Positions 20,440 through 29,244 of a stretch of DNA of 64,000 nucleotides are shown here, one piece after another (position 1 is the stretch's first letter; each line of letters begins with the position of its first letter). Under the pieces are notes generated by a model that saw only the letters and a list, made by a program, of their open reading frames with translations, had not been told where the DNA came from and searched no databases. The stretch is taken from contig NZ_VTUX01000001.1 of the NCBI RefSeq assembly GCF_008370495.1, positions 806,001 through 870,000 of the forward strand, given 5' to 3'. This stretch comes from Pseudohalioglobus sediminis (lineage in GTDB: Bacteria; Pseudomonadota; Gammaproteobacteria; Pseudomonadales; Halieaceae). Made by a program: the position numbers and the translations under genes.

Positions 20440-21690
20440 TTAGCGCGTGGATTGTGGTGTACGCCATGGTGCCACCCAGAGCAGCAATAACATGCCGGGA
20501 ATTGCCAGCACAGCGCACAGCAGAAAGAAATCCACCCAGCCGACGTGCTCCACGATGATACCGGTGCTGGCGTTGGCAAAAGTCCGCGGTAGTGCTGCCA
20601 GCGCCGTGAACAGTGCGAATTGCGTGGCAGCGTATGTCTTGCTGGTCTCTCTGGCTATGAATGCAGTAAATGCCGCGGTGCCCATACCCACGCCGAGGTA
20701 TTCAAACGAAATGACTGCGGCCAGCAGCCAGAGCGAGGCCCCCACGGACGCCAGCACCGCAAATCCGAGAATGCTCACCACCTGCACGACGCCGAACAAC
20801 CAAAGGGAACGGTTGATCCCCAGCTTGACCATCAGGCCGCCTCCCAACAAGCCGCCGATGATGGCAGGCCATAACGCGGCGTGCTTTGCCACCAGCCCTA
20901 TCTGTGTCTTGGTAAAGCCCAGGTCGAGGTAGAACGGGGTGGCCAGCGCCGTGGCCATGTTGTCGCCAATCTTGTAGAGGAACATGAAGCTGAGCACCAG
21001 CAGCAGCCCCTGCCACCCCCTGCGCGCCAGGTACTCGCGAAAAGGGGCAACTACCGCATCCCGCAGCCCCTTGTTTTCCGGCAGCTCCGACTCCGGCTCG
21101 GCCACCGCCAGGCTCATTGCTATACCCACCAGCATAAAGGCGCCGGTTATCCAGAACACGCTGCTCCAGGGCAGAATGTCTGCAAGAATCAGGGACAGGG
21201 AGCCAGGCACCAGCGACGATATCCTGTAGGCCTGGATGTGGATGGCGTTGCCAAGCCCCAGCTCCGCATCCGGTAGCAACTCGCGACGGTAGGCATCGAG
21301 GGCGACATCCTGGCTGGCGCTGAAAAAGGCGACGGCAAAGGCCAGCCAGGCAATGGTGGCGACATCCTGCTCCGGCTGCAACATGCCGAGCCCGCCGATA
21401 GACAACAACAAGGCCACCTGAAAGACAAACATCCAGCCCCTGCGCCGCCCCAGGAAAGGGGGAATCCAGCGGTCCATGAACGGGGCCCAGACAAACTTCC
21501 AGGTGTAGGGAATACCGACCAGCGCAAACAGGCCGATCTCCGCCAGCGACACGCCGCCTTCATGCAGCCAGGCTGGCACCAGTTGGAACAATACATACAG
21601 CGGCATGCCTGATGCCAAACCCGTGAACACGCAGATGAGCATGCGCCGGTTGAACACGGACTGCTGCCATGAGCCTGCGGATTCAGACAA
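20440..21690 (-). CDS. AmpG-like MFS permease
   Basis: The 416-residue protein has twelve predicted membrane segments and the AmpG/SLC33-like start RRMLICVFTGLASGMPLYVLF, with GIPYTWKFVWAPFMDRW and ASQDVALDAYRREL, blocks typical of AmpG muropeptide permeases. Escherichia AmpG (491 residues) imports anhydro-muropeptides; this shorter version could do so or carry another sugar conjugate. It is embedded between two sulfotransferase genes on the same strand, with gaps of 25 and 33 bases, suggesting co-transcription. The start is TTG 21690, with AGG about nine bases upstream. Confidence 0.8.
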   Translation of the reverse strand: MSESAGSWQQSVFNRRMLICVFTGLASGMPLYVLFQLVPAWLHEGGVSLAEIGLFALVGIPYTWKFVWAPFMDRWIPPFLGRRRGWMFVFQVALLLSIGGLGMLQPEQDVATIAWLAFAVAFFSASQDVALDAYRRELLPDAELGLGNAIHIQAYRISSLVPGSLSLILADILPWSSVFWITGAFMLVGIAMSLAVAEPESELPENKGLRDAVVAPFREYLARRGWQGLLLVLSFMFLYKIGDNMATALATPFYLDLGFTKTQIGLVAKHAALWPAIIGGLLGGGLMVKLGINRSLWLFGVVQVVSILGFAVLASVGASLWLLAAVISFEYLGVGMGTAAFTAFIARETSKTYAATQFALFTALAALPRTFANASTGIIVEHVGWVDFFLLCAVLAIPGMLLLLWVAPWRTPQSTR

Positions 21691-21723
21691 ACCCGGTACC
21701 TGCGGCCTGGTGAGAAGGCGCCA

Positions 21724-23676
21724 TCAGGCTACCTCGAAACCCAGGTTTTTCACGAAGTTGACGTCCTCGGCGGCGAACTGTGACAGGTCCTGCTGCCGGA
21801 ACCTGCCCGTGGTCGCTGGGGGCGCGATGTCGGCAGCCAGCTCCGCGATCTTATGCTTGCTGACCGGTATGCCGACAAACTCGCGCAGGGCCTCCAGTTC
21901 GCTGTCCGGGTCGGTACAGAGCCGATCGAAACTCAGGAAATGCAGTCGGTGGCCCATACGCTGGCGGAAGCCCTGCATGCGCTTGTGTGCTGCAACCCAG
22001 TAGCGCAGGGCATTCACCGGTGTCGCTGTGATATCCCCCTCCAGCAACAGGTCACCCCAGAAGTACTTGAGCTGGTTCTGGTTTTCGCTGAAGGCCATAT
22101 CGAGACCGTTGCGGACGACATACACGTACTTCATTTCCGGGAAAGAGCGATCCAGCATGGGCAGCAGAATATGTGTGTTGGGTTGCTTCCAACCCCAGTG
22201 CTCCGGCAAATCGTCAGCAGCGGGGACAGACAGGATCGACTGGTGCGCGGTGCGCAGGAGATCGGGGGGTAGCACCGGGCTGCGGTCGTGACTGCAGGCC
22301 TCATCCAGGGTGGTCTTGAGCTCTGCGGGAACCTCTTTACCGTGGCGCATGGCATTGGTGAATAGCCAGGCCAGCCTGTCCAGCTCCTCGTCAGAACGCA
22401 GCAGCACTGATCGCCGCACATACAGCAAGCTGAACCAGAGGTTGTCCAGTGATTCGTTCAATTCACCGTTAAAGGCGACCCCCATATTCTGCAGCAAACT
22501 CACCACCAGCCGCGTACCGCTCCCCCCGAGTCCACCGATGACAATCGGCGCAGTATCGCTTGGCGAAATTTCATAGCGCGGGGAAACCAGCAGGCTGCCG
22601 AGCACACTCTGGGCGAGGAAGCGAGCGGCACGCCTGCGCTGGAATGCCATGGCATCCTTGTAAGCCTTGATCTGGTGACCGAGATAGCGAACCAGGCCCG
22701 GGTCATACTGTTTCAGGTAGTCGGTGATGATGGCCGCCGTCCCGACCGAGAGGTCTATCCCCTCCCACTCGTCATTGGCTGCCGGTTCCGGGTCCAGGAA
22801 GAGCTGGCCATCGTCACGCCCCAGGAACTGCCTGGCGACCTGCTCATTGCCAGCGCGGCTGTGCTCAATAACTTCCAGGCGCTGCGCGGGTGACAGCACT
22901 GCCTGGCTGGAGAATACGCTGGTAGAAGACACATCCATTTCGGCGGAGTACTGCATCAGCAGTTCATTGAAACGGGCATTTTTTTCCGCATCCTCGACCA
23001 GGCAATTCACCATGCGTTTGTATTCGCCGGCAACCAGGGAAAGCCGCGGGTTGGAATTCCCCAACTGCAGGTCAAAGCGCTCATCCAGTTCCACGCCAAA
23101 CACGTGGCGCATGAAGTCCCTGCGTATGTCACCGTCATGGAACTGCTGCTTTTCGTATGGTCGTACGATGACCTTCCCGGGCTCCAGTGAATCCGCCCAG
23201 GGCGCCAGAATGCGTGGGTAGTCGAAGCGCTCCATCTGCTTGTGATAGATCAGGTCGATGCGCCGGCGCTGGGGGCCCGCCTTGATCTGCTGGTTGTAGC
23301 TGGCCATGATGATGTTGTCCTGCCTGCGCAGGTACACCACCACGTGCACATCAAACCAGGCTGACACCTGGGCACAGAACTTCCTCGCCTTGGCCTCATC
23401 CGCCCAGGCCATGAGTTCCGAAGAAAGCAAAATCGCCCCGGGCTCTTCCTCCGCCACAGCAGGCGCCCACTGGTCCACTTGCTCAAATTGCCATTGCCCC
23501 TCCAGGAACCTGGGTATATGCGGGGAAAGCAGGTGATGGGCATTGGACATGATGCCACGCTCGGGATAACTGATCCCTACCTGCGCCAGCGCATCACGGT
23601 TGTGAGCGAAAAAATCCTGCAAGGCCGTGGTACCGGTCTTACCCATACCGATGTGTAGATAAAGCTTTTTCTTCAT
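21724..23676 (-). CDS. Two-domain (tandem) sulfotransferase
   Basis: The 650-residue product contains two separate sulfotransferase modules. The first has LYLHIGMGKTGTTALQDFF at residues 5-23 and VHVVVYLRRQDNIIMASY near 110-127. The second has PIVIGGLGGSGTRLVVSLL at residues 377-395 and KYVYVVRNGLDMAFSENQ near 516-533. Each has a PAPS 5'-phosphosulfate loop and a 3'-phosphate motif. A linker of about 80 residues separates them. ATG 23676 is preceded by AGGAAG. No membrane segment or signal peptide is seen. The fusion suggests two sulfation events or one catalytic and one regulatory module; the substrate is unknown. Confidence 0.82.
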   Translation of the reverse strand: MKKKLYLHIGMGKTGTTALQDFFAHNRDALAQVGISYPERGIMSNAHHLLSPHIPRFLEGQWQFEQVDQWAPAVAEEEPGAILLSSELMAWADEAKARKFCAQVSAWFDVHVVVYLRRQDNIIMASYNQQIKAGPQRRRIDLIYHKQMERFDYPRILAPWADSLEPGKVIVRPYEKQQFHDGDIRRDFMRHVFGVELDERFDLQLGNSNPRLSLVAGEYKRMVNCLVEDAEKNARFNELLMQYSAEMDVSSTSVFSSQAVLSPAQRLEVIEHSRAGNEQVARQFLGRDDGQLFLDPEPAANDEWEGIDLSVGTAAIITDYLKQYDPGLVRYLGHQIKAYKDAMAFQRRRAARFLAQSVLGSLLVSPRYEISPSDTAPIVIGGLGGSGTRLVVSLLQNMGVAFNGELNESLDNLWFSLLYVRRSVLLRSDEELDRLAWLFTNAMRHGKEVPAELKTTLDEACSHDRSPVLPPDLLRTAHQSILSVPAADDLPEHWGWKQPNTHILLPMLDRSFPEMKYVYVVRNGLDMAFSENQNQLKYFWGDLLLEGDITATPVNALRYWVAAHKRMQGFRQRMGHRLHFLSFDRLCTDPDSELEALREFVGIPVSKHKIAELAADIAPPATTGRFRQQDLSQFAAEDVNFVKNLGFEVA

Positions 23677-23712
23677 TGTTCGCTTCTTCCTGCCTTCATG
23701 GTCACGCCGGTC

Positions 23713-26700
23713 TCACACCACTGTGCCCATCGCCTGCCGGTAGGCAGCATCATGTTTGCTGGCTAACACGTCAGGATTGAATTTGTCTTTCGCAGAAGCC
23801 ACCGCATCGCGCATGCCCGCATAAAACGCGGCGTCACCTGCACACCTGGCAATCAACTCGGCCAGGGCGGAAACGTCGATACTATCACCATCCAGAGGCA
23901 GCACAGCCCCCGCCATGCCCTCACGGCCCTGCAGCATCCGGGCGATCTCGCCCAGATCGGTAGCGAGGAAAGGCACTCCCGTCTGCAGGCATTCGATGAT
24001 GACTAACGGGAAACTTTCACCACGAAACTTGGAAGGCAGGAAACCGAGGTCAGCGGCGGCGAAGTAGCCGCGTACGTTGCGCTGGAACCCCTGCAGGTGC
24101 ACGTATCCCGGCAGCGGCTGTGCCTGCAGGCGGTCGTATTCTGGCCCGTCGCCAACCAGCACCAGGTGAATATCCGCCCCGTCGAGACTGCGCGCCTTGC
24201 CGACGGACTCGATTGCCTCGGTCCAGCCCTTCTCCTCCATCGCCCTGCTGACCAGGCAGAGCACGAACGCCTCTTCGGCTATACCGAGGGATGCACGCGA
24301 CACCGGCTCAAAAACCTCTTCCTCGAGCGCATTGTCGATACATTGAAGCCTGGCGTGCTCCAGTAAACCGTGCCGGCGTATGGCTTCAAGATTTTTCTCA
24401 GCGACGTAGATCAACTGCGCACTGCGCTGCACCAGACGGGGCAGGATGGGTCGCAGATCGTAGTCATTGATAGTCTCGTACATACCATGCAGGGTGACGA
24501 CTGTCCTGACATCGAGATCCTCGGGCAGGATATCCAGAATCGTGCTGTCCATCCATGCATGGTGGGAGTGTATGACATCAATTTCAAAATCACTGACGAT
24601 ACGTTCGAGCTGGCTGAAGTCAGACACTACGGGAATGTCGCGCCGCAGCCTGTTACGCACCCCCTCCTGTCTCGGCTCGCGAGCACAGTCGAGGTAGGTC
24701 ACATTGTAGCCATGAGCCTTCATTATATTTGCCAGGCTCACGGGGAAGGTTTCGCCACCCCCGGCACAAAACGCGTAGGACGCCATCAACAAATTGGGCG
24801 CTTTCCGGGTGCCCGCTTCCTCGATACGCTCGATGCTGTAACACCCCGCCAGGGCCGCATCGGAATAGTTGCCCCTGGTTTCACGCCAGTGAATTGCCAG
24901 GTTTTCCCGCAGCCTTTCGAAAACCGAGGGAGGCACCTCGTAGTACTGCCGCACCGTACGCGCCACCACTTCGTGTTCGCGATAGAACTCATCCTGGGAG
25001 TAAGAACTCACCGAGGTGTTTGCTCCGTGTATCCGGTAGTAGTTGCATGCCTCAGGCGAATAGGCGAGCATGCCGCCGCGCAACAGGTGAAGATATAACA
25101 CCCAGTCGCCGCAGGTGCGCATTTTGCGCCACTCGGGATCCTGCAGTATTTCCAACTGCCGCGGCGTACGAAACAGCGCGGAACTCACGTTGGGCACGAT
25201 ATTTTTCACCGCAAAGGCATCGCGAACGATGGCAGCGCCGGTCTCGACAATCGCATGATTCCAGCGCTGCGGATCGATATCGTGCAGATACTCGTTGATC
25301 GACCAGATCTGCTGCTCGCCAGCGCCGTCCATGAACACTGTCCGCGCGTAGGCCAGCATGATCGCTTCATTCTCGAAGTAAGGCACCAGCGTCTCGAGGA
25401 AGTTTTCGGTGCACCAGTCGTCGCTCTCCGCAATCCAGACGATTTCACCCTGCGCGAGGTTGAGACCTTTTTCCCATTGGTGAAACACCCCGCCGGAGTT
25501 GTCATCGTTGATCACCAGCGTGGAGCGTTCCGGGAAGCGCTCGTGGAACTCGCGCAGCACGGCGGCGCTCCCGTCTGTCGAGGCGTCATCCAGCAGGATT
25601 ACCTCGTAATTAGGGTAGGTCTGGGAAAAAATCGACTCCAGGCGCAGTGGCAGGTAACGCTCGTGGTTGTAATTGGGCACGATCACACTGACCAGCGGGG
25701 CAAACCCGTCGCTCGCTTCCTGTTGCTGGTAGCGCATCGGGGTGAGCAATCCCGCACTGGCGGGCGTGTGCATGTCCTTTGGCGTGGTACCAAACACCCT
25801 GTTCATACCGCGAAAGGCTGGCCGCACCACGCGGCGCAGGCCCCACGCGACAGCGGGCTGCTTGATGCTCATACGGTGGTAGATCAGGATCGCGCGCAGG
25901 CGAAACTGCACCCAACGCCCGGCTGACCAGGACCTGAGTCGCTGCAGGCGAAAGCCGACGCTGCGCAGTGGACGTGTCAGGCGCCAGGAAGTGGATTGCT
26001 CCATCTCCTGCACCTGTTGTACACGCTGTTCAAGTTGCTCATGCAGGTAGTCCTTCTCATCCTGCAACTGCAGGTTCTGGCCTTCCAGTTCGCCGGCTCG
26101 CTGCTGCAACTCTGCAACAATGCCCTGCATTTCCTCCGTAAAACGCTCGGTCTCCGCAGACTGCGCCTGCAGTTGCGACTGCAACTCCCGGATACCCGAC
26201 TGCAAGTTGACCACTTCATCCCGCAACGGTCTTAACACGTCCTCGTGCTCCGAGCGCATCCTGCCTGCGTTATCTGCTGCTTCCGTGAGCTGCCGCTCCA
26301 GGTTGACGACCACATCCTCGCTTTGCGCCAGCGCCAGCCGATCACGGCGGCAGGCGATGCTCAGGCGGGACAAGGCAGGGGCGGCGACTTCTGACAACCG
26401 TTCGCGGGTATCCGCCCTTTCATAAATAGCCTGCGCAGACGCGAGGTCAGCTGCAGAAAGCCCCTCCTGCACCACCGACTGTATGGCGTTCTCAAACTCC
26501 AACACCTGGGGAAACCCGGACTGAAGTTCCGCCACGGCGTCGTCATTGCTGGCAGAGCGATACAGCGCGCGATCCACAAAGCCGCTACTGAAACGTTCGA
26601 TGCTGGCGTTGTCCACCGGCAGATCGAGAAACGCTGCCAGCGCCCGCACTGTTGCCTCGGGCTGTTGCAACAAGTCGCTGTAGGCAACGAACCAGGTTCG

Positions 26701-27261
26701 CGCGGCGGGCGCCTGTTGCAATGCCTGTGCGGTTAACGACAGCCACAGCGCCGCGCCCTCAAGCAGGTCTTTGCCGTATTCATAGAAGGCCTCATTGGCC
26801 CGGGCGCGACTGCGCTGGGACAGCGCGACTTCCACGGCCGGTCGCAGGGTATGTACGTAGTAAACGTCTTCAGCAGCATAGCCCGCATGCTCGATCGCAA
26901 CTTCCCAGAATTCCAGCAATTGGCACAGGCGCGGGTCCTTCATCACCGCTACTGGCACGCCGCCATAAAGATTGGTCAAAAGGTCAGCAGCGTCCTCGAG
27001 CCAGGAGGCTATGTCGTCGGCATGCCCCCAGTCGCCCAGTTGAAACAGCGGATTGTCCCAGCTGCCGCCTAAATGAGCGAGCAGCCTGTCGTTAAATTCG
27101 ACGATGTCAGGGTGTTCGTAAAAGCCCTTCTGGTTTTCTTCATTGGCGTAGTACTCACCGAGGCAGGCATCTGCTCCCAGGCAGGTTATCGCCGCGGCGC
27201 AGAGGGAGGTGCCGGAGCGATGCGCCCCGAGAACGATGATCAACTTCTTGGTTTCAGACAT
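23713..27261 (-). CDS. Three-domain sulfotransferase-GT2-GT4 fusion
   Basis: The protein of about 1182 residues has, in order: a sulfotransferase-type domain (LIIVLGAHRSGTSLCAAAI near residue 10; paired with YYVHTLRPAVEVALSQRSR near 135); a Gln/Glu-rich coiled coil (about 315-425); the motif STSWRLTRPLRSVG that often links glycosyltransferase modules; a GT2 domain (PLVSVIVPNYNHERYLPLR near 522, LLDDASTDGS near 557, AESDDW near 613); and a GT4 domain (about 822-1182) with FRGESFPLVIIEC holding the E-x7-E pair. ATG 27261 is taken; a GTG lies two codons upstream. No signal peptide or membrane segment is seen. It probably builds and sulfates a polysaccharide or glycoprotein glycan. Confidence 0.85.
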   Translation of the reverse strand: MSETKKLIIVLGAHRSGTSLCAAAITCLGADACLGEYYANEENQKGFYEHPDIVEFNDRLLAHLGGSWDNPLFQLGDWGHADDIASWLEDAADLLTNLYGGVPVAVMKDPRLCQLLEFWEVAIEHAGYAAEDVYYVHTLRPAVEVALSQRSRARANEAFYEYGKDLLEGAALWLSLTAQALQQAPAARTWFVAYSDLLQQPEATVRALAAFLDLPVDNASIERFSSGFVDRALYRSASNDDAVAELQSGFPQVLEFENAIQSVVQEGLSAADLASAQAIYERADTRERLSEVAAPALSRLSIACRRDRLALAQSEDVVVNLERQLTEAADNAGRMRSEHEDVLRPLRDEVVNLQSGIRELQSQLQAQSAETERFTEEMQGIVAELQQRAGELEGQNLQLQDEKDYLHEQLEQRVQQVQEMEQSTSWRLTRPLRSVGFRLQRLRSWSAGRWVQFRLRAILIYHRMSIKQPAVAWGLRRVVRPAFRGMNRVFGTTPKDMHTPASAGLLTPMRYQQQEASDGFAPLVSVIVPNYNHERYLPLRLESIFSQTYPNYEVILLDDASTDGSAAVLREFHERFPERSTLVINDDNSGGVFHQWEKGLNLAQGEIVWIAESDDWCTENFLETLVPYFENEAIMLAYARTVFMDGAGEQQIWSINEYLHDIDPQRWNHAIVETGAAIVRDAFAVKNIVPNVSSALFRTPRQLEILQDPEWRKMRTCGDWVLYLHLLRGGMLAYSPEACNYYRIHGANTSVSSYSQDEFYREHEVVARTVRQYYEVPPSVFERLRENLAIHWRETRGNYSDAALAGCYSIERIEEAGTRKAPNLLMASYAFCAGGGETFPVSLANIMKAHGYNVTYLDCAREPRQEGVRNRLRRDIPVVSDFSQLERIVSDFEIDVIHSHHAWMDSTILDILPEDLDVRTVVTLHGMYETINDYDLRPILPRLVQRSAQLIYVAEKNLEAIRRHGLLEHARLQCIDNALEEEVFEPVSRASLGIAEEAFVLCLVSRAMEEKGWTEAIESVGKARSLDGADIHLVLVGDGPEYDRLQAQPLPGYVHLQGFQRNVRGYFAAADLGFLPSKFRGESFPLVIIECLQTGVPFLATDLGEIARMLQGREGMAGAVLPLDGDSIDVSALAELIARCAGDAAFYAGMRDAVASAKDKFNPDVLASKHDAAYRQAMGTVV

Positions 27262-27314
27262 ACGCACCGGAATTCACCGGACCAGATACTCAATGAACGG
27301 GGAGATGGGGCTGC

Positions 27315-27344
27315 ATTATACGCAAACGCGCTAGATTTTCTTAA
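27315..27344 (-). promoter_or_regulatory. Candidate internal promoter for the fusion gene
   Basis: On the minus strand, a perfect TATAAT (27320-27315) lies about 55 bases upstream of the fusion-gene ATG, with TTAAGA (27344-27339) at an 18-base spacing. It overlaps the 3' end of the GT2 gene. Confidence 0.4.
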
Positions 27345-28245
27345 GAATCGTCGCCGCCAGAAGCCCGCAGCTGCCACTGCGGGTCTGGGCATAGATACCA
27401 CCGCGCTGCCAGGCACATAATCGCTGCCAAAAAGACCCGTGCCGCATTTGCTCAAACACGGCCAGCAACGCGCGATTACTCTCTGTAAGCAAATGCTCGC
27501 AGTTCCTCAGTGCGCGCACGTTACGGTCATTCCACGCGCGGTTATCACCGCCGAGAAATTTCAGGTAGCGTGCGGCGCGCGAAGACCAGCCAAGGTTCGC
27601 ACCGACCACGTTGCCAGCATGTTGTCGATAATCCAGTGAGGGTTCCGGGTCGTAGATCACTACACCCCCGGCACCGCTCACCAGCAGGTATGCCCACCAG
27701 TCATGCATCACCACATCCACATTGCCCGCCGCGAGCAACAGCCTGCGAGCGGCAGCGTTCATCACCATGGTGTTGCCGCCGGCGATATTCTGCACCAGGG
27801 CATTGGCGAAGGCAGGCGGACGGCGAAACAGGGGCGAATAACCGGCGATATCTCCACTCTCAGACAGGGAGCGCGTTCGAGCGCAGTAGAGGGCGGGCGT
27901 GTCATGCGCTACACCCTGCAGGGCGGTCATCGCGCGCGTCAGCTTGTCAGTGTGCCAGACGTCGTCCTGGTCACAAAAGGCAAACACGTCCGCCTCGATC
28001 TCGGGCGAACAGAGCAGGGAGAGAAAATTGGCCCGGTGCCCGCGGCCAGGGCCTTTGCGCAGGGACAGCTGTGTGCCGCCCTGCCCATTGGCGTATGAGT
28101 GCAGGATCGACAGCGTACCGTCAGTGGAGCCGTCGTCCGAGGCAACGATCTGGCCTTCGCACCCATCTGGAATAACAATGGAATCCAGTTGCTGGCGGAG
28201 GTAACGCTCCCCGTTATAGGTGCATAACAGTACCGCCAGTCTCAC
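27331..28245 (-). CDS. GT2 family glycosyltransferase (rhamnosyltransferase-like)
   Basis: The 304-residue product begins MRLAVLLCTYNGERYLRQQ and has VASDDGSTDGT at about 34-44, CDQDDVWHTDKL near 91 (DxD region) and IAGGNTMVMN near 133. This is the layout of WcaA/RfbF-type rhamnosyl- or related GT2 enzymes of cell-surface polysaccharides. The start is GTG 28245, nine bases after the parvulin stop, indicating an operon. The donor and acceptor cannot be told from the sequence. Confidence 0.86.
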   Translation of the reverse strand: MRLAVLLCTYNGERYLRQQLDSIVIPDGCEGQIVASDDGSTDGTLSILHSYANGQGGTQLSLRKGPGRGHRANFLSLLCSPEIEADVFAFCDQDDVWHTDKLTRAMTALQGVAHDTPALYCARTRSLSESGDIAGYSPLFRRPPAFANALVQNIAGGNTMVMNAAARRLLLAAGNVDVVMHDWWAYLLVSGAGGVVIYDPEPSLDYRQHAGNVVGANLGWSSRAARYLKFLGGDNRAWNDRNVRALRNCEHLLTESNRALLAVFEQMRHGSFWQRLCAWQRGGIYAQTRSGSCGLLAATILKKI

Positions 28246-28254
28246 CGGTGCACG

Positions 28255-29157
28255 TTACTCCTGAGCTGTGTAAGGCTCGAGGATAGCCTGGATCGCTTCA
28301 TTGTCGATCACGGTGCCTTCACTCATCTGGAACTGAGCGACAAAATCTTTCATCGCCAGGCGACGGTACTCGTCTTCCAGCTCCTTGATCATATTGCCCT
28401 TCACTTCCTCGAAAGACTTATAGGACTTCTCCTGGATACCGTCCAGGCGAATGATATGGATACCGAACTCGGAATTCACCAGCTCGGAGTACTCGCCCAC
28501 GTTTTCAATGCTGAACAAGCCCTCGCTGTAGCGGGGCGAAACACCCTGCTCACCAAAGCGGATCCAGCGGTTGAACTTGCCACCTTTCTGGGCAGCCCCG
28601 GGCTCGTCTGAATGCAGATTCACCATTTCGCGGAAATTCGCACCAGCGCGCAGTTGATCGAGGACTTCCTGTGCTTCTACCATCAGGTTGTCCCTGGGTA
28701 CTCCAGGCGGTGATGAAAACAGGATATGCGACGAGATACGACGTTCCGGAATCAGGGCGTACTTGTCTTTCTTGACCGTGTACTGCTCCTCGGCAAGCTC
28801 CGCGAAATCGGGCATCTCGATGCTGGCGGATACTTTTCGCAACATGAAGTCACGCTGGTAAGCCCGCAAACCATTGAGGTATTCCATCTTGAATTGTGGA
28901 TTTTCGGCAATGTAGTCATCGGCCTCTTCGGCCAATTTTTTGTTAGCCAGAGCGAGGTTGATCAATTCAAGGCGATCACCCTCATCCGCGATGGCCGCCT
29001 CACGCATCTGTGGCGTCCAGCGGGTAACTGTATCCGCGAACTCTTCAAAGGTAAGGGTCGTATTGCCGTCCTTCACCACGACCTGCTCATTTGCATTAAC
29101 GGACACAGTCGCTGTCATGAATACGACACAGGAAACAATTGCTTGGAGAAAACGCAT
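28255..29157 (-). CDS. Periplasmic parvulin-type peptidyl-prolyl isomerase
   Basis: The 300-residue product has a signal sequence (FLQAIVSCVVFMTATVSVNA), a SurA-N-like helical part and a parvulin domain at about 135-245 with RRISSHILFSS, FREMVNLHSDEPGAAQKGGKFNRWIRFGE given in pieces here as the substrate-binding core, and GEYSELVNSEFGIHIIRLDG. It should assist folding of exported proteins. It follows the surface-protein gene after that gene's strong terminator and is the first gene of the glycan block, so it may serve the exported protein upstream. ATG 29157 is preferred over GTG 29169. Confidence 0.86.
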   Translation of the reverse strand: MRFLQAIVSCVVFMTATVSVNANEQVVVKDGNTTLTFEEFADTVTRWTPQMREAAIADEGDRLELINLALANKKLAEEADDYIAENPQFKMEYLNGLRAYQRDFMLRKVSASIEMPDFAELAEEQYTVKKDKYALIPERRISSHILFSSPPGVPRDNLMVEAQEVLDQLRAGANFREMVNLHSDEPGAAQKGGKFNRWIRFGEQGVSPRYSEGLFSIENVGEYSELVNSEFGIHIIRLDGIQEKSYKSFEEVKGNMIKELEDEYRRLAMKDFVAQFQMSEGTVIDNEAIQAILEPYTAQE

Positions 29158-29193
29158 AACCGGAGTCACTCTCTATACGTGTGTTACAGGAAC

Positions 29194-29222
29194 AAAAAAG
29201 CCGACACCCGCAGGTGTCGGCT
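29194..29222 (-). terminator. Strong terminator of the surface-protein gene
   Basis: On the minus strand a nine-base perfect stem, GCCGACACC / GGTGTCGGC, with a four-base loop is followed by six T, 23 bases after the stop of the exported-protein gene. Confidence 0.93.
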
Positions 29223-29244
29223 CTCGAACAGCTTCCTAAGGGAA

